Positions 53,635 through 64,000 of a stretch of DNA of 64,000 bases are shown piece by piece; position 1 is the first letter of the stretch; each line of letters opens with the position of its first letter. Source of the stretch: Ligustrum vulgare. Lineage: Eukaryota; Streptophyta; Magnoliopsida; Lamiales; Oleaceae. A program made the position numbers and the translations under genes. A model generated the notes under the pieces. It had not been told where the DNA came from. It worked only from the letters and a program-made list of their open reading frames with translations, and did no database searches. The stretch covers positions 21,583,491 through 21,647,490 of the forward strand of contig OY743190.1 in the NCBI GenBank assembly GCA_963555705.1. The letters run 5' to 3'.

Positions 53635-55608
53635 ACTTCTCATTCCTAAATGTATGAGAAAAACTGAGATGTATCTAACCTAGGTTCCCTACTAAAATAT
53701 GATTATTCGAGCCACAAAAGATATCATATTAATTGGAGTAATGTTTGATAAGGGAAATTGTTCTGAAATAGGTGCTCTTCAAATTTCTATCTTAAACAAA
53801 TTGATTTACAATATCGTGAATCCCATAGCGGGATGTTCAAACCTTTAAATTGATAGAAGAGCCACAAATCATAATCTCAAGTTTTGCCACAACCTAAGGA
53901 GACGCGATCATCGATTTGACACAACAAAAGCAATGAGGTCATGTCATTTTGATTTCTTTTGAATGTCTTCCATAGTAAACACATGAGAATAAAATCAATT
54001 TAGATACAAAGTTAATAAAATAGGTCGAGGTGAACAAAATACAATAAAATATTTACATATTACTAATTTATAGTCATGGTTATGTACTTCTTTTAAGCAA
54101 CTCTTATATGAATAATATTCATTCAGCATGACATTTTTATAACCTATAAAAAACTAAAATCTAACTTCAAAATGCTAACACGAGATAAAGATATTTACAT
54201 ATAAACCAGCTTAAGACAAAAAGAAATAGTCTTTTCAATAAATTGCACTAAGAATTCCAATATAAAAGTTACTATAATAAGAATTCAACTTGATTGGAAA
54301 GCAAAACTTGAAGAATTTTTCATATAATTAGATAATTTAGAAAAACGAATTTCCACGCGCACATGTGTAAATATTGGCTTTCAGAGCAAGGAAGTAATCT
54401 TTATAGCATTATTTTTGCGGGTGTGGTGAGAATACAATTAGTGTCAAATTAATATTTGACAAAGAGACCTAAAATTGGAATATGAAGGGCATGAAATGAA
54501 ATGTAGAAGGTGAAAATGATCAAATGTTTTCTGGAAAAAAAAATATATTATATACATGTAAAAGAATTAATTCATGGAGTAAACATTTATTTTTTTCTCA
54601 TATTAATGGAAGGATGTATTAGAAACTATAAATTATTTGAGGATTATTGATTTTATTTAAAGAATTCTTAGTGAGAAAGTGAAGAGTTTAGCTTTTAAAT
54701 GTACGAAAATTATTTTTATTGACAATAATAAAATAAAATAAAATATTAAAAAAAATATTGTACTTCAATTAAAACTAAGGGTAATTATTAAAAAGTTGTA
54801 AAGGTAACATAGTCAAAAAATGTTTCTCCCTTTAAGGGCATCTTAATATTATTTATACAACATTTCATATGTCTTTTTTTTAAAGTCAAAATGGTGGGAA
54901 GAATATTTGATCAGTTAAAATTGTTGACTTTTTTTTTTTAAGAAAAAAATGTCCAATGAAATATTGTCACGTGTACATTTTTATAAAAAAATTATAAACA
55001 AATTTTACCGAATAGGGGTTTAAGAGTGAAATTTGAAGTTTTTAACTTAGGGCCCATTTAATCCCAACCATTTTTTTTTTCAACTTTTCCTAAAATTTAT
55101 TTTCAACCATATATTTCTATGAGATCTACCACTTTTAACACTTTTCAATTACTTTTCAACTACACATTATCTCAAAAACCCAAGATTCCTTATAACTTGA
55201 AAAAAAAAATTAAAATTAAGACAAATTAGCTCTTATTTCGCTTTTTTGAACTAGGGGTTTTGAATTATGAGAGTTAATTTTGTAGGTAGTATGAAAGAAA
55301 TTTCTAATTGCCTCAAAATTTATCAAATTTTAAAGTAAATTGAACTCAAACACCTTTATGCCCGCTTGTATGATAACAATGCACATTAGGTCAATGTTAA
55401 AATACAATATTGTTACTCAAGTTGGGAAGTGCAACGGCAATATGCACTCTGATGATCAAGTCACATATAGAAATTAGGCAGAGGAAACAAATTGAAAAAA
55501 AAAAAAAATTGTTTAGAGATTTTTGTTTTACGCATCTTAATTTTGTGTATTATGAGGATATTTTTAGGGTTAAAGGTGTGGGGATTTTTCTAATCTCCTA
55601 GATGGAAA
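53635..55608. other. A/T-rich stretch, no gene seen
   Basis: No frame exceeds chance expectation and no RNA gene signature is present. 55048-55250 begins TTAGGGCCCATTTAATCCC and contains ACTTTTCAATTACTTTTCAACTACACAT, words shared with the MITEs at 50.7 and 53.3 kb, so it is probably another MITE. Confidence 0.4.
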
Positions 55609-56883
55609 TGTGACAACGAATTCGTGGTCGATGCTGAAGAACGAAATTTAATAGAGAATATAATTTTTTTTCCTTTTTTTTATGATTCCACTATATTGTA
55701 ATATTTTCTTTATTCTAGTTAGGCGTGATTTATGCTAATTCGATCAAATCCTTTATGGTAATTAGGTCAAATCATCTTATATGTATGTGTATATGTTTGT
55801 GTGTGTGTTGTGTTATAGTAAATCAATATCAAAAAATAATCACCAAATTGTGTTCTTTGGCATGGTATCATAGCCTTCTTAAATCTCCTTTTCATTATTA
55901 TAGCAATTGAAGTGGGGTTTTTTTTTTTTTTTTTTGGCTCACAATTTGTTGTTTTCCTATATATTATCTTCTTTTTTTTTCCCTAAAATTTTCTTTATTG
56001 TTTTATCTACTATGATAGTGGGTGAAGATTCTTCAAAGAAAAGTAATACAATCATCATTAAATCGCAATCTTGTCTCTATATCTCAATTAACCAAATCTC
56101 ATAATTGTTTTACAATTTTCTTCCATACTAACTGTGTATTTCAAGATATTCATACTAAGGGAAAGATTGTAGTGGTAAGGAGAGTGAAGGATTGTACTAT
56201 CTGGAGGATGACTTTTAGTCTAACAGAAAAGGAAAAACTCACTTGGTAAATGAAGGTGTAATGAATAAGAAAAATGAGGAAATTTTGGTTATTGCATACT
56301 CGTATAAGACTTCTTTTGGTTATCTTAGGATATTATTTCCTTCTCTATTTTGCGAATGTATTTTTTCAGATTTTTTTGTGAAACTCATGGTGAAGAGCTA
56401 TTGTTCTACTTTTCATTTAAGTGATAATAAAGAAATTTTTCCTTTCTCTCTAGTTCATTCGGATATTTGGGGACTAGCGCCAATTCCTACTCCTAATGGG
56501 ATGAGGTGTGTATATAACCTTTGTTCATTACTGTACCAGAATGACATGGAAATGAAACATAAAAGTGATGTGAGTACAATTTTATTTTTTACCAAATGGT
56601 AATCTCCCATTTTGATTTTTCGATAAAAATTCTTCTTTCTGATAATGGGGGAATACTTTAAACATGAATTGGCATTCTGTAGGTATTACTCATCAAACTT
56701 CATATCCTTATTCTCCACAACAAATTGGGGTGGCTGAGAGAGAAATAGACACTTATTGAAGGTTACTAGATCTCTTTTGATTGGGGGGCATGTGCCTTCT
56801 TATTTATGAGGTGAGGTATAGAATTCAACGGTCTACTTGATAAATCGTACACCATCTAGTGTCCTTAATTTTAGGAGACTACT

Positions 56884-57668
56884 TGATGAGATTCAAAGCG
56901 CGGAAGAAACGCCGGAAAGTTCCGAATACAGGTTGTGGATGGACGGTGGAATCTTGACCCGATATTCACGACGCGATGGCTCGACGATGCGGAATAAAGA
57001 ACCAAGACTTTCGAAACACCACAAGGATTTGCCCAATCTCCTTGATAAGTCTCTGATTTTCAACGCTACAAATACTCTCGCGAATATTTGATAAGTTTTG
57101 GATGAACGCCACAAGATAATCAATCTTGATAAGTTTGGGTTTGTAATGTGAATCCACACATTAAACAATTGAAAAACATTCAATCTATTTTTATTCAATC
57201 ATCAAAGTCTTAATTTACAATGAATCAAAAAGGCGTATAAATAAGCAAAATAAAACTCTAATCGTTAATTTACTCAAAATAGAATTCTAACTAACCTAAA
57301 ATAGGAAAAGGAAATAAAATATACGAAAATCTGGGAAAAATCTGATCCGTTAATACGTCACGGCCGTAAATACCAGGCTTACGGCCGTAAGCCCTTCTCT
57401 GGTCCAAAGTTGATACCGAAGTTACGGCTGTGAAGAATTTGTTACGGCCGTAAGTCATGTTCTGCCCAAAAATTGCGATAGCTGCGTTACGGCCGTGATT
57501 CCAACTTTTACGGCCGTAAAAGATTAGCTGCTTAATTTTCCGGTTCTTTTCGACACTGTTTGATCTTCAAAGCTCGTCGAACCTGTTGAATTCTTGTTTT
57601 GGCTTGAATATTTATATTTTCCGTCAAGCCTGCTATGACTCCGATTGTCGAGGGTTCGGATCACATCA
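56884..57668 (-). repeat. 3' LTR (minus orientation) of the young element
   Basis: 785 bp, TG...CA ends. Between 57355 and 57535 it carries about six copies of a 12-bp palindrome TTACGGCCGTAA (two decayed to CGGCTGTGA or CGGCCGTGA). Differences from the other LTR: positions 56930, 57384, 57635 and 57656. Confidence 0.9.
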
Positions 57669-58665
57669 TACCCTCCTTCTTTAGGATGATTCGTCCCGAA
57701 TCATAGCTTTGTTCCTGTTGTTTCACTTCACCTCCTGGATCAAACGGAAAATTTCTGCTTCCATGCCATGAGTTCAATAAATTGGAATCCTTTGATTTGC
57801 TAACACGGAAGAGATGGAGCTTGAACTTCCTTTGCCATTCGTAGTGTGGTTGAAGCTTCCAGTCATAATTAACCTGCAAAAAAGATTTAAACAAAATGGG
57901 GAGGGACATGTTAGCTTTATGAGGTACAAGGTATGGATCCTTGTATTCATGACAAACCACCACCAACTCCACTTCTTGAACCACGAGGCTCTTCTCTTCG
58001 CCTCTTTCCTCCTTTGCAATTTCTTGTTCGATTTTTTTATCTTCAAACTCAACCACATCTCCGACTTCCACATTTGAATCATCATGTTCATGTACTATCT
58101 CATCACTACCAAAATGTGAATCTTCCAATTCAAAGCTCAAATTTTGAACTTCTACCCCAACTTCTAATTCCTCATCATATTTTGGAGTTTGTTCACATAA
58201 CTCCACGTTTTCAACTCCTATCACAAAGTTCGGGGTCTCTTCAACTACTTCTAATTCATGTTTCAAGCCTCCCTCCTTCTTTTCAACATTCATATCCCGA
58301 GGCTCAACTATAACATGTATTTCACTCTCCTCTAGCCATTTAATCACCGCCTTTCGTTTCTCCTCCTTTTTTCGCAATGTAGCCAAATATTTTTTTTCTG
58401 CCTCCCGTTCACACCTCAATTTTTCTTCATAAATTTCCTTTTGAATTTTCAAAATTACTTTTGGATCAATGTCGGCTCCTCTCTTAACCCCGATTCCAAC
58501 CCTAGGTTTAGGATCACGCCTATATTCCCTCCTAGATCTAAAATCCGATTGAGATCGCTCCTTTTTCAATTTCCTTTCCCTTTCATCTAATTTATCCAAC
58601 CTCTTCAAAGTTTCATTCAAAAATCTCCACATACGATCTTTGGCGTTTTCATGGGAATTGGACAT
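57661..58665 (-). CDS. Single ORF of the young non-autonomous LTR element
   Basis: 334 codons from MSNSHENAKDRMWRFL (58665); an upstream in-frame ATG at 58728 would add 21 codons. I prefer the inner start because the longer N terminus is hydrophobic and unlike the rest. Residues 10-130 are a highly charged coiled-coil-like region (DERERKLKKERSQSDFRSRR; EIYEEKLRCEREAEKKYLA). 130-250 are Glu/Val-rich and acidic. The C-terminal part holds VNYDWKLQPHYEWQRKFKLH, FPFDPGG and DSGRIILKKEG. No zinc knuckle or enzyme motif. It is intact and may be gag-like, but I do not recognise the family. The last codons read through the polypurine tract and stop inside the LTR. Confidence 0.7.
   Translation of the reverse strand: MSNSHENAKDRMWRFLNETLKRLDKLDERERKLKKERSQSDFRSRREYRRDPKPRVGIGVKRGADIDPKVILKIQKEIYEEKLRCEREAEKKYLATLRKKEEKRKAVIKWLEESEIHVIVEPRDMNVEKKEGGLKHELEVVEETPNFVIGVENVELCEQTPKYDEELEVGVEVQNLSFELEDSHFGSDEIVHEHDDSNVEVGDVVEFEDKKIEQEIAKEERGEEKSLVVQEVELVVVCHEYKDPYLVPHKANMSLPILFKSFLQVNYDWKLQPHYEWQRKFKLHLFRVSKSKDSNLLNSWHGSRNFPFDPGGEVKQQEQSYDSGRIILKKEGMM
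57669..57682 (-). other. Polypurine tract of the young element
   Basis: On the minus strand AAAGAAGGAGGGTA abuts the LTR start TGATGTGATCC. It is also the coding sequence for the last Lys-Lys-Glu-Gly codons of the ORF. Confidence 0.8.
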
Positions 58666-59079
58666 TGTGAAATTTTTTGTGGAATGACACAGAAAAGAAT
58701 AATGAAAACAAAGGATCAAGAAATTCAAGAAAGTGGTTCTTGAATGGACTCTTCTTTTTTTCTTTTTTGAATTTTATGATGAATTTTCGGAATAAATAAA
58801 ATAATAAAAAAAAATAATTTTTTTTTTAATAAATCCGAAAATTCGACAACGAACACAACAAAACAAACGGAAATTAATTCGGATAAGAATTAAGCAAAAC
58901 AAACACTTTTGAATTTTGTTGGATTTTTATATGAATTAAACAAAGAAAAAATTTATTGGTACGAAGAACAAGAAAATCAAGAAAGGAAAGACTCAACAAC
59001 AAGATATGGATGATTTTTATGGGACTCGATGATAGACATAAAAATCAAACTGGATAGAAAAACTTGAATTCAGAGTCCA

Positions 59080-59091
59080 GCTCTGATACCA
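59080..59091 (-). other. Primer-binding site of the young element
   Basis: TGGTATCAGAGC on the minus strand, two bases from the inner end of the right LTR; complementary to initiator tRNA-Met. Confidence 0.9.
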
Positions 59092-59093
59092 AA

Positions 59094-59878
59094 TGATGAG
59101 ATTCAAAGCGCGGAAGAAACGCCGGAAAGTTCCGAACACAGGTTGTGGATGGACGGTGGAATCTTGACCCGATATTCACGACGCGATGGCTCGACGATGC
59201 GGAATAAAGAACCAAGACTTTCGAAACACCACAAGGATTTGCCCAATCTCCTTGATAAGTCTCTGATTTTCAACGCTACAAATACTCTCGCGAATATTTG
59301 ATAAGTTTTGGATGAACGCCACAAGATAATCAATCTTGATAAGTTTGGGTTTGTAATGTGAATCCACACATTAAACAATTGAAAAACATTCAATCTATTT
59401 TTATTCAATCATCAAAGTCTTAATTTACAATGAATCAAAAAGGCGTATAAATAAGCAAAATAAAACTCTAATCGTTAATTTACTCAAAATAGAATTCTAA
59501 CTAACCTAAAATAGGAAAAGGAAATAAAATATACGAAAATCTGGGAAAAATCTGATCCGTTAATACGTCACGGCCGTAAATACCAGGCTTACGGTCGTAA
59601 GCCCTTCTCTGGTCCAAAGTTGATACCGAAGTTACGGCTGTGAAGAATTTGTTACGGCCGTAAGTCATGTTCTGCCCAAAAATTGCGATAGCTGCGTTAC
59701 GGCCGTGATTCCAACTTTTACGGCCGTAAAAGATTAGCTGCTTAATTTTCCGGTTCTTTTCGACACTGTTTGATCTTCAAAGCTCGTCGAACCTGTTGAA
59801 TTCTTGTTTTGGCTTGAATATTTATATTTTCCGTCAAGCCTGCTTTGACTCCGATTGTCGAGGGTCCGGATCACATCA
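59094..59878 (-). repeat. 5' LTR (minus orientation) of the young element
   Basis: 785 bp, near-identical to 56884-57668, with the same TTACGGCCGTAA cluster at about 59565-59745. Followed by the target duplication CTACT. Confidence 0.9.
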
Positions 59879-60645
59879 CTACTAGATGCCTTATCAGATC
59901 ATTGTACTCTTTCATCGATTGTTCTCTTAGCTCCTACAATTTTGGAGTCTGTAGCATTTGTTCTCTTACACTCTCATCAATGAACTCGGGCTGTGAATTA
60001 TGTTCTTGTGGAATATGGAACTAATCAAAATAAGTGTTATGATCCAATCTTAAAAGATTCTATATCTCCATGGATGTTAGTTTTGATGAAAAATAGCTCT
60101 TCTACAAATTATTACCTGCTAATTTATCACTCCAAGGGAAAAATTGAGGAGAAGTGATCAACCATGAAGAGTTGCGGGCTTTTTCTTCTATTGGTGAGCT
60201 AGAAGTTTCATCTAATAGTACAATGTCTCCTCCTTTCATCTGGCCATTCTTCCCTGAGGTACCATTTCACCCTAATCTTACAATTTTTGATGATACCAAG
60301 CCTCTTGTTGCTAATAACACTAAACAATTTTTGCCTGATAATTCCGAACATCCTTTGCCTGATAACATTGAACATCATTTACCAGATAACACTGAACATC
60401 ATCATCCTGATAACATTAAACACTCTTCTTATCTCCCACCAAGACCTAATCGTGGTATACCACTTACTAGATATGAGCATGATCTTAATTGCAAAACCAA
60501 TATCTCATTAGAAATTATTGGACCTTACGTAGACTGTCCAAGTCATATAATCCTTATCCTTGTTTATGTGATCTTAAATTCATTAACTTGTATTAAAAAT
60601 GATAATCTCACTTTAACAATCCCTCGACATATTATCTACTTGTAA

Positions 60646-61690
60646 AAGATTAACCATATATATTGATATAGTGAAGTCTTGAAAAGTTTCTGTTTTCTTT
60701 TAGGTATCAATACATGATACGTGCTAAAACCCTAACCAATATTATTTGTTATTATATAACCTTTGTTCCTCGTATTCATCATTTGAACATATGGATATTT
60801 ATGAGCAACACTTGTACTTTTTCATATCATGTAATACTGATACTTGATTATGTGATCTTAAATATACATTGTGACACGTTTAAAGTTATTTTATTGCATT
60901 AAAAGGATTTTCATGATTTTTCGTATGCACGACATGGAAATAATTTTCATGCGTGATATTACAGTTGTACTCTATTCCACTTGTTAATACGCCTATAACG
61001 CTTATCTTGATATTCATGCCACGGAATCCAGTAATTGGATCATGATATCGGGCATTAATTTCCCTACTTGTTATCTGAGATTAATTTCCTTGCTTGTTAT
61101 CGGGGATTAAATTTCCTACTTGTTATATGCGCTCTCGGGATAGTAGTTGATTTGTAATATGTGCCCAATAGAAAGTCATGTTTTCTTGAAAATACATGTA
61201 TTGACACTAGTCTTAGATATATGCAAAGCATGCATTTACGTTGATCTTGAATATATAAGTCGACTTGACTTTAATATATGCGGTTAACTTGTCTAATACG
61301 CAATAACACATGCATTTGCTTTAACCTTGAATATATGAGTTTGACTTGTCTATCTTAATGTGTAATAACACATGTGCACCATATTGTGCTCATTGGGAAA
61401 ACGTATGCTCACACCACGACCCCTAATTTTTCAGGTAGTCATAGAAATAAACAATGTTTGTGTTTCAACTTTCAAACTCGTTATTTTATTATTGATGCTA
61501 TTTATGTAAATGATTTTAAAGTCAATATCTTATATAGAAATGTTTTAGAAATTAATATAATTACTTTTTAAATAAACCTGCTTTGTTTTTAGTGAAGTGA
61601 TTTTGAAATTCCAGTCATATGACGTCGTTGAAGTCACTGACCTATGAAAAAGAAAGATAAGAATATTTTCGTTACTTTTCCGTGCACCAA
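60646..61690. other. LTR-like non-coding stretch with a 26-bp tandem repeat
   Basis: No gene. At 61054-61129 a unit ATTAATTTCC.ACTTGTTATC is repeated three times at a 26-bp period. GACCCCTAATTTTTCAGGTAGT near 61420-61440 resembles the LTR text just upstream of the primer site in Tekay-type elements, so this is probably the 5' LTR of the Ty3 element that follows. Confidence 0.4.
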
Positions 61691-61693
61691 AAG

Positions 61694-61710
61694 TGATATC
61701 AGAGCAAAGG
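61694..61710 (+). other. Primer-binding site of the right-hand Ty3 element
   Basis: TGATATCAGAGCAAAGG differs from TGGTATCAGAGC by one transition; it lies shortly after the LTR-like stretch and in the same orientation as the downstream pol. Confidence 0.55.
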
Positions 61711-61984
61711 TTTTAAAATTTTGTAGACTGTCTAGCGTACATATTTTTCTAGTCATTATTTAAAGCACTGCCAATCATGTGGGGCACAAAATTTCACGTC
61801 AAAATTTTTCATTTTATATTGCGTACCGAAAGTCAATTTGGAGTTGAATGAATAATATAGAATTTTGATTTAAAGTTCTGATCCTAGCGTACATATTTTA
61901 ACAAGACATGAACAAGTTATAAAATGCATTAAAGATATGGCATCATTACTTGTATGGAATGAAGTGTAACATATACACAGATCA

Positions 61985-63880
61985 CTAGTCTCAAATATTT
62001 CTTCACATAGAAAGAATTGAACAAAAGACAAAGACGATTGCTAGAGTTAGTAAAAGATTATGATTACACTATCTATTACCACTCTGGTAAGGCAAATGTG
62101 ATTGCAGATACGCTAAGTAGAAAGTCGACAGGACAATTGATGTCATTATCGGCTCTCCAGAGGTAATTGTCCAAAGACTTAGAACGTTTGCAAATTGAAG
62201 TGGTTACTACACCAGATCAAATCGTTGCTCGTTTAACAACTTTGGTCATTCGCCTACTCTTAGAGACCAGATCATCGAAGCATAGGGTAAAGATCAATTT
62301 TTGCAGAATATTAGGGACGAAATTGGTTCTGATAGGAGAAAAGATTTTGAAATTGCTTCAGATCAAGCACTGATATTTAAAGGAAGAATTTATGTGCATG
62401 AGGATTTGAGAAAGGAATATACACCGCACATGTATTGAGATCTTTGAGAAACATTTTGATGGAGACCAGATCATCGAAGCATAGGGTAAAGATCAATTTT
62501 TGCAGAATATTAGGGACGATATTGATACTGATAGGAGAAAAGATTTTGAAATTGCTTCAGATCAAGCACTAATGTTTAAAGGAAGAATTTATGTGCCAAA
62601 GGATGAGGATTTGAGAAAGGAAATATTGCAAGAAGCACATTTCACCCCATACACCGCACATGTAGCGAGATCTTCGAGATACATTTTGGTGGAGAAATAT
62701 GAAAAGGAGTATAGGGTTGTTTGTTGCGAAATTTATGGTATGTCAACAAGTTAAAGTTGAACATCAGAGACCAACAGGTTCGATAAATCCATTGGACATA
62801 CCAGAATGGAAGTAGGAGAATATCGCAATGAACTTTGTGGTAGGATTTTCGAAGTCAACAAGATAGCATAACGCTATATGGGTAGTAGTGGATCGTCTAA
62901 CTAAGTCAACTCATTTTCTTCCAGTGAAAATGACATTCAACTTGGATCAGTTGGCAGAATTGTATGTAAGAGAGATTGTAACGTTCCATGGCGTCCTTGT
63001 CTCCATTGTATCTGATAGAGATTCGAGATTTACGTCTAAGTTTTGGAAAAGTTTATAGGGAGCTATGGGAACAAAATTGAATTTTAGTATTGTGTATCAT
63101 CCTCAAACTGATGGTCAGTCAGAAAGGACCATTCAAACTTTGGAATATATGCTAAGAGCTTGTGTTCTGGATCTGGAAGGTAATTGGGAATCGTACCTAC
63201 CTTTGGTGGAATTTGCATATAATAACAGCTTTCAAGCAACTATTGGAATGGTACCATATGAAGCTCTCTATGGCAGAAAATGCAGATCACTGGTTCATTG
63301 GGATGAAGTTGGTGAAAAGAGAGTTTTAGGACCTGAGATAATTGAGAGAACAGTTAAAATTGTTGATAAGATTCGTGCTAGAATTAAGGCAGTGCATGAT
63401 CGACAAAAGAGTTACACAAACACCAGAAAGAAAGATTTGGAATTTCAAGTGGGTGATAAAGTATTTCTAAAAGTGGCACCAATGAAGGGTGTACTTAGGT
63501 TCGGCAAGAAGGAAAAACTGAGACCAAGATATATTAGACCTTTTGAAATATTGGATAAGATTAAAAATTTAGCTTACCGTTTAGCTTTACCCAACAGAAC
63601 TCTCAGCAGTTCATAATGTACTTCATCCATGATTAGGAAGTATATACATGATCCTGATCATGTGGTGAACTATCAACTGTCGGAAGTACAAAGAGATTTT
63701 TCATATGAGGAATTATCAAACAGTATATTGGATTGAAAAGTACACAAGTTACGGAACAATGAGATTAAATTGATCAAGGTACAATGGAGTTACCATGGAA
63801 TAGATGAAACTACTTGGGAAAGAGATGAAGAAGTTAAAGCCAAATAAACACTCTTTATCCAAATACAAGGTAAATTTCGA
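61985..63880 (+). pseudogene. Tekay/chromovirus-like Ty3 pol remnant: RNase H end, integrase, chromodomain-like tail
   Basis: RNase H end: LNKRQRRLLELVKDYDYTIY and GKANVIADTLSRKS (about 62018-62130). The linker is duplicated (62263-62700). Integrase zinc-region start: EILQEAHFTPYTAH. Catalytic core: [15 protein letters not shown] (about 62890-62930), [33 protein letters not shown] and [20 protein letters not shown], the last two in the 183-codon frame 63065-63616. The C terminus has [20 protein letters not shown] and a decayed chromodomain-like KVQWSYHGIDETTWERDEEV (about 63778-63837). gag, protease and RT are absent between the primer site and 61985. Stops interrupt it. Confidence 0.85.
62263..62700 (+). 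repeat. 199-bp tandem duplication within the Ty3 remnant
   Basis: GAGACCAGATCATCGAAGCA starts at 62263 and again at 62462. The two copies stay alike through GATTTTGAAATTGCTTCAGA and GGAAGAATTTATGTGC; the first copy then shows small deletions relative to the second. The duplication repeats the RNase H-integrase linker. Confidence 0.85.
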
Positions 63881-63899
63881 GGATGAAATTTTGTTTAGA

Positions 63900-64000
63900 T
63901 GTAAGGAATGTAGAAGCCTGAAAACTTTTATTTTTATTTTTTAGTGTATAATTGAAAGGAGACGATTTAACATCTTGAACCTAGCCCATAGACAAACCTT
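63900..64000 (+). mobile_element. Start of the 3' LTR of the Ty3 element, cut by the window edge
   Basis: After the usual AAATTTCGAGGATGAAATTTTG text of chromovirus 3' ends, TGTAAGGAATG begins at 63900 and runs to the window end. The LTR boundary is inferred from that position. Confidence 0.5.

Larger units (their letters stand above)
56884..59878 (-). mobile_element. Young 2,995-bp non-autonomous LTR retrotransposon inserted in the copia integrase
   Basis: Two 785-bp LTRs (56884-57668 and 59094-59878) begin TGATGAG and end CATCA on the plus strand. A 5-bp target duplication CTACT is at 56879-56883 and 59879-59883. Primer site and polypurine tract show minus orientation. By direct comparison I see four mismatches between the LTRs (99.5% identity) and no indels, indicating a recent insertion. 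Internal DNA (1,425 bp) codes for one protein without RT, integrase or protease, so it must be mobilised by another element. Confidence 0.92.
55609..60645 (+). mobile_element. Ty1/copia remnant, internally deleted and interrupted by a younger LTR element
   Basis: Pieces in order on the plus strand: a possible LTR end (TTTGGCA at 55862) and primer site TGGTATCATAGCC (55863-55875); the pre-integrase domain (NLVSISQLTKSHNCFTIFF, FQDIHTKGKI, about 56055-56170); integrase (FSLVHSDIWGLAPIPTPNG at about 56445-56500, THQTSYPYSPQQ and GVAERE near 56690-56745, YLINRTPSSVL at about 56834-56866). Then comes the insertion 56884-59878, and after it ESVAFVLLHSH, GTNQNKCYDP and the linker RPNRGIPLTRYEHDL (60154-60645) with LPDN.EHH repeats. 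gag, protease, RT and RNase H are missing. Many stops. Confidence 0.75.

Overview
The window is nuclear DNA of a dicot-like flowering plant. The evidence is one intron-rich host gene for a plant PHD-chromo-SNF2 chromatin remodeller, plus plant-specific repeats: a Cassandra TRIM with a 5S-rRNA-like LTR, Athila-, Tat/Ogre- and Tekay-like Ty3 elements, Ty1/copia fragments, hAT- and Tourist-like MITEs, and endogenous pararetroviruses (Caulimoviridae). I cannot name the species.

Layout. 1-187: end of an RNase H-like reading frame. 0.7-9.4 kb: solo or truncated Ty3 LTRs, a decayed Tat/Ogre-like pol on the minus strand, a tRNA-type SINE candidate and a Cassandra TRIM. 10.2-13.2 kb: copia gag fragment with a 1.78 kb LTR (minus). 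13.3-16.1 kb: decayed Athila-like pol (plus). 16.4-18.6 kb: hAT-like non-autonomous element carrying a palindromic minisatellite that also occurs inverted at 2.5-2.8 kb. 19.6-28.5 kb (minus) and 29.1-37.2 kb (plus): two different endogenous pararetroviruses placed head to head, the minus one heavily decayed, the plus one nearly intact. 37.7-50.3 kb (minus): the CHR4/PKR1-like gene, with ten coding exons that splice in phase to about 2,318 residues. 50.7-55.6 kb: MITEs and an LTR fragment split by a hAT-like element. 55.6-60.6 kb: copia remnant whose integrase region is interrupted by a young 2,995 bp LTR element with 785 bp LTRs. 61.7-64 kb: internally deleted Tekay/chromovirus-like Ty3 element.

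The only clear host gene is the remodeller; all other coding sequence is retroelement or viral. Both pararetroviruses share the order coiled-coil ORF, coat protein, movement protein, two successive retropepsin-like DTG motifs, reverse transcriptase, RNase H, a transactivator-like ORF, then a TATA box and polyadenylation signal. This order most resembles cavemo-/solendoviruses. Both copies, although divergent, carry the same in-frame UGA inside the coat-protein zinc knuckle, between coat and movement domains. With the tandem DTG motifs, this is the most unusual signal in the window. All similarity statements come from reading motifs by eye; no database search was possible.
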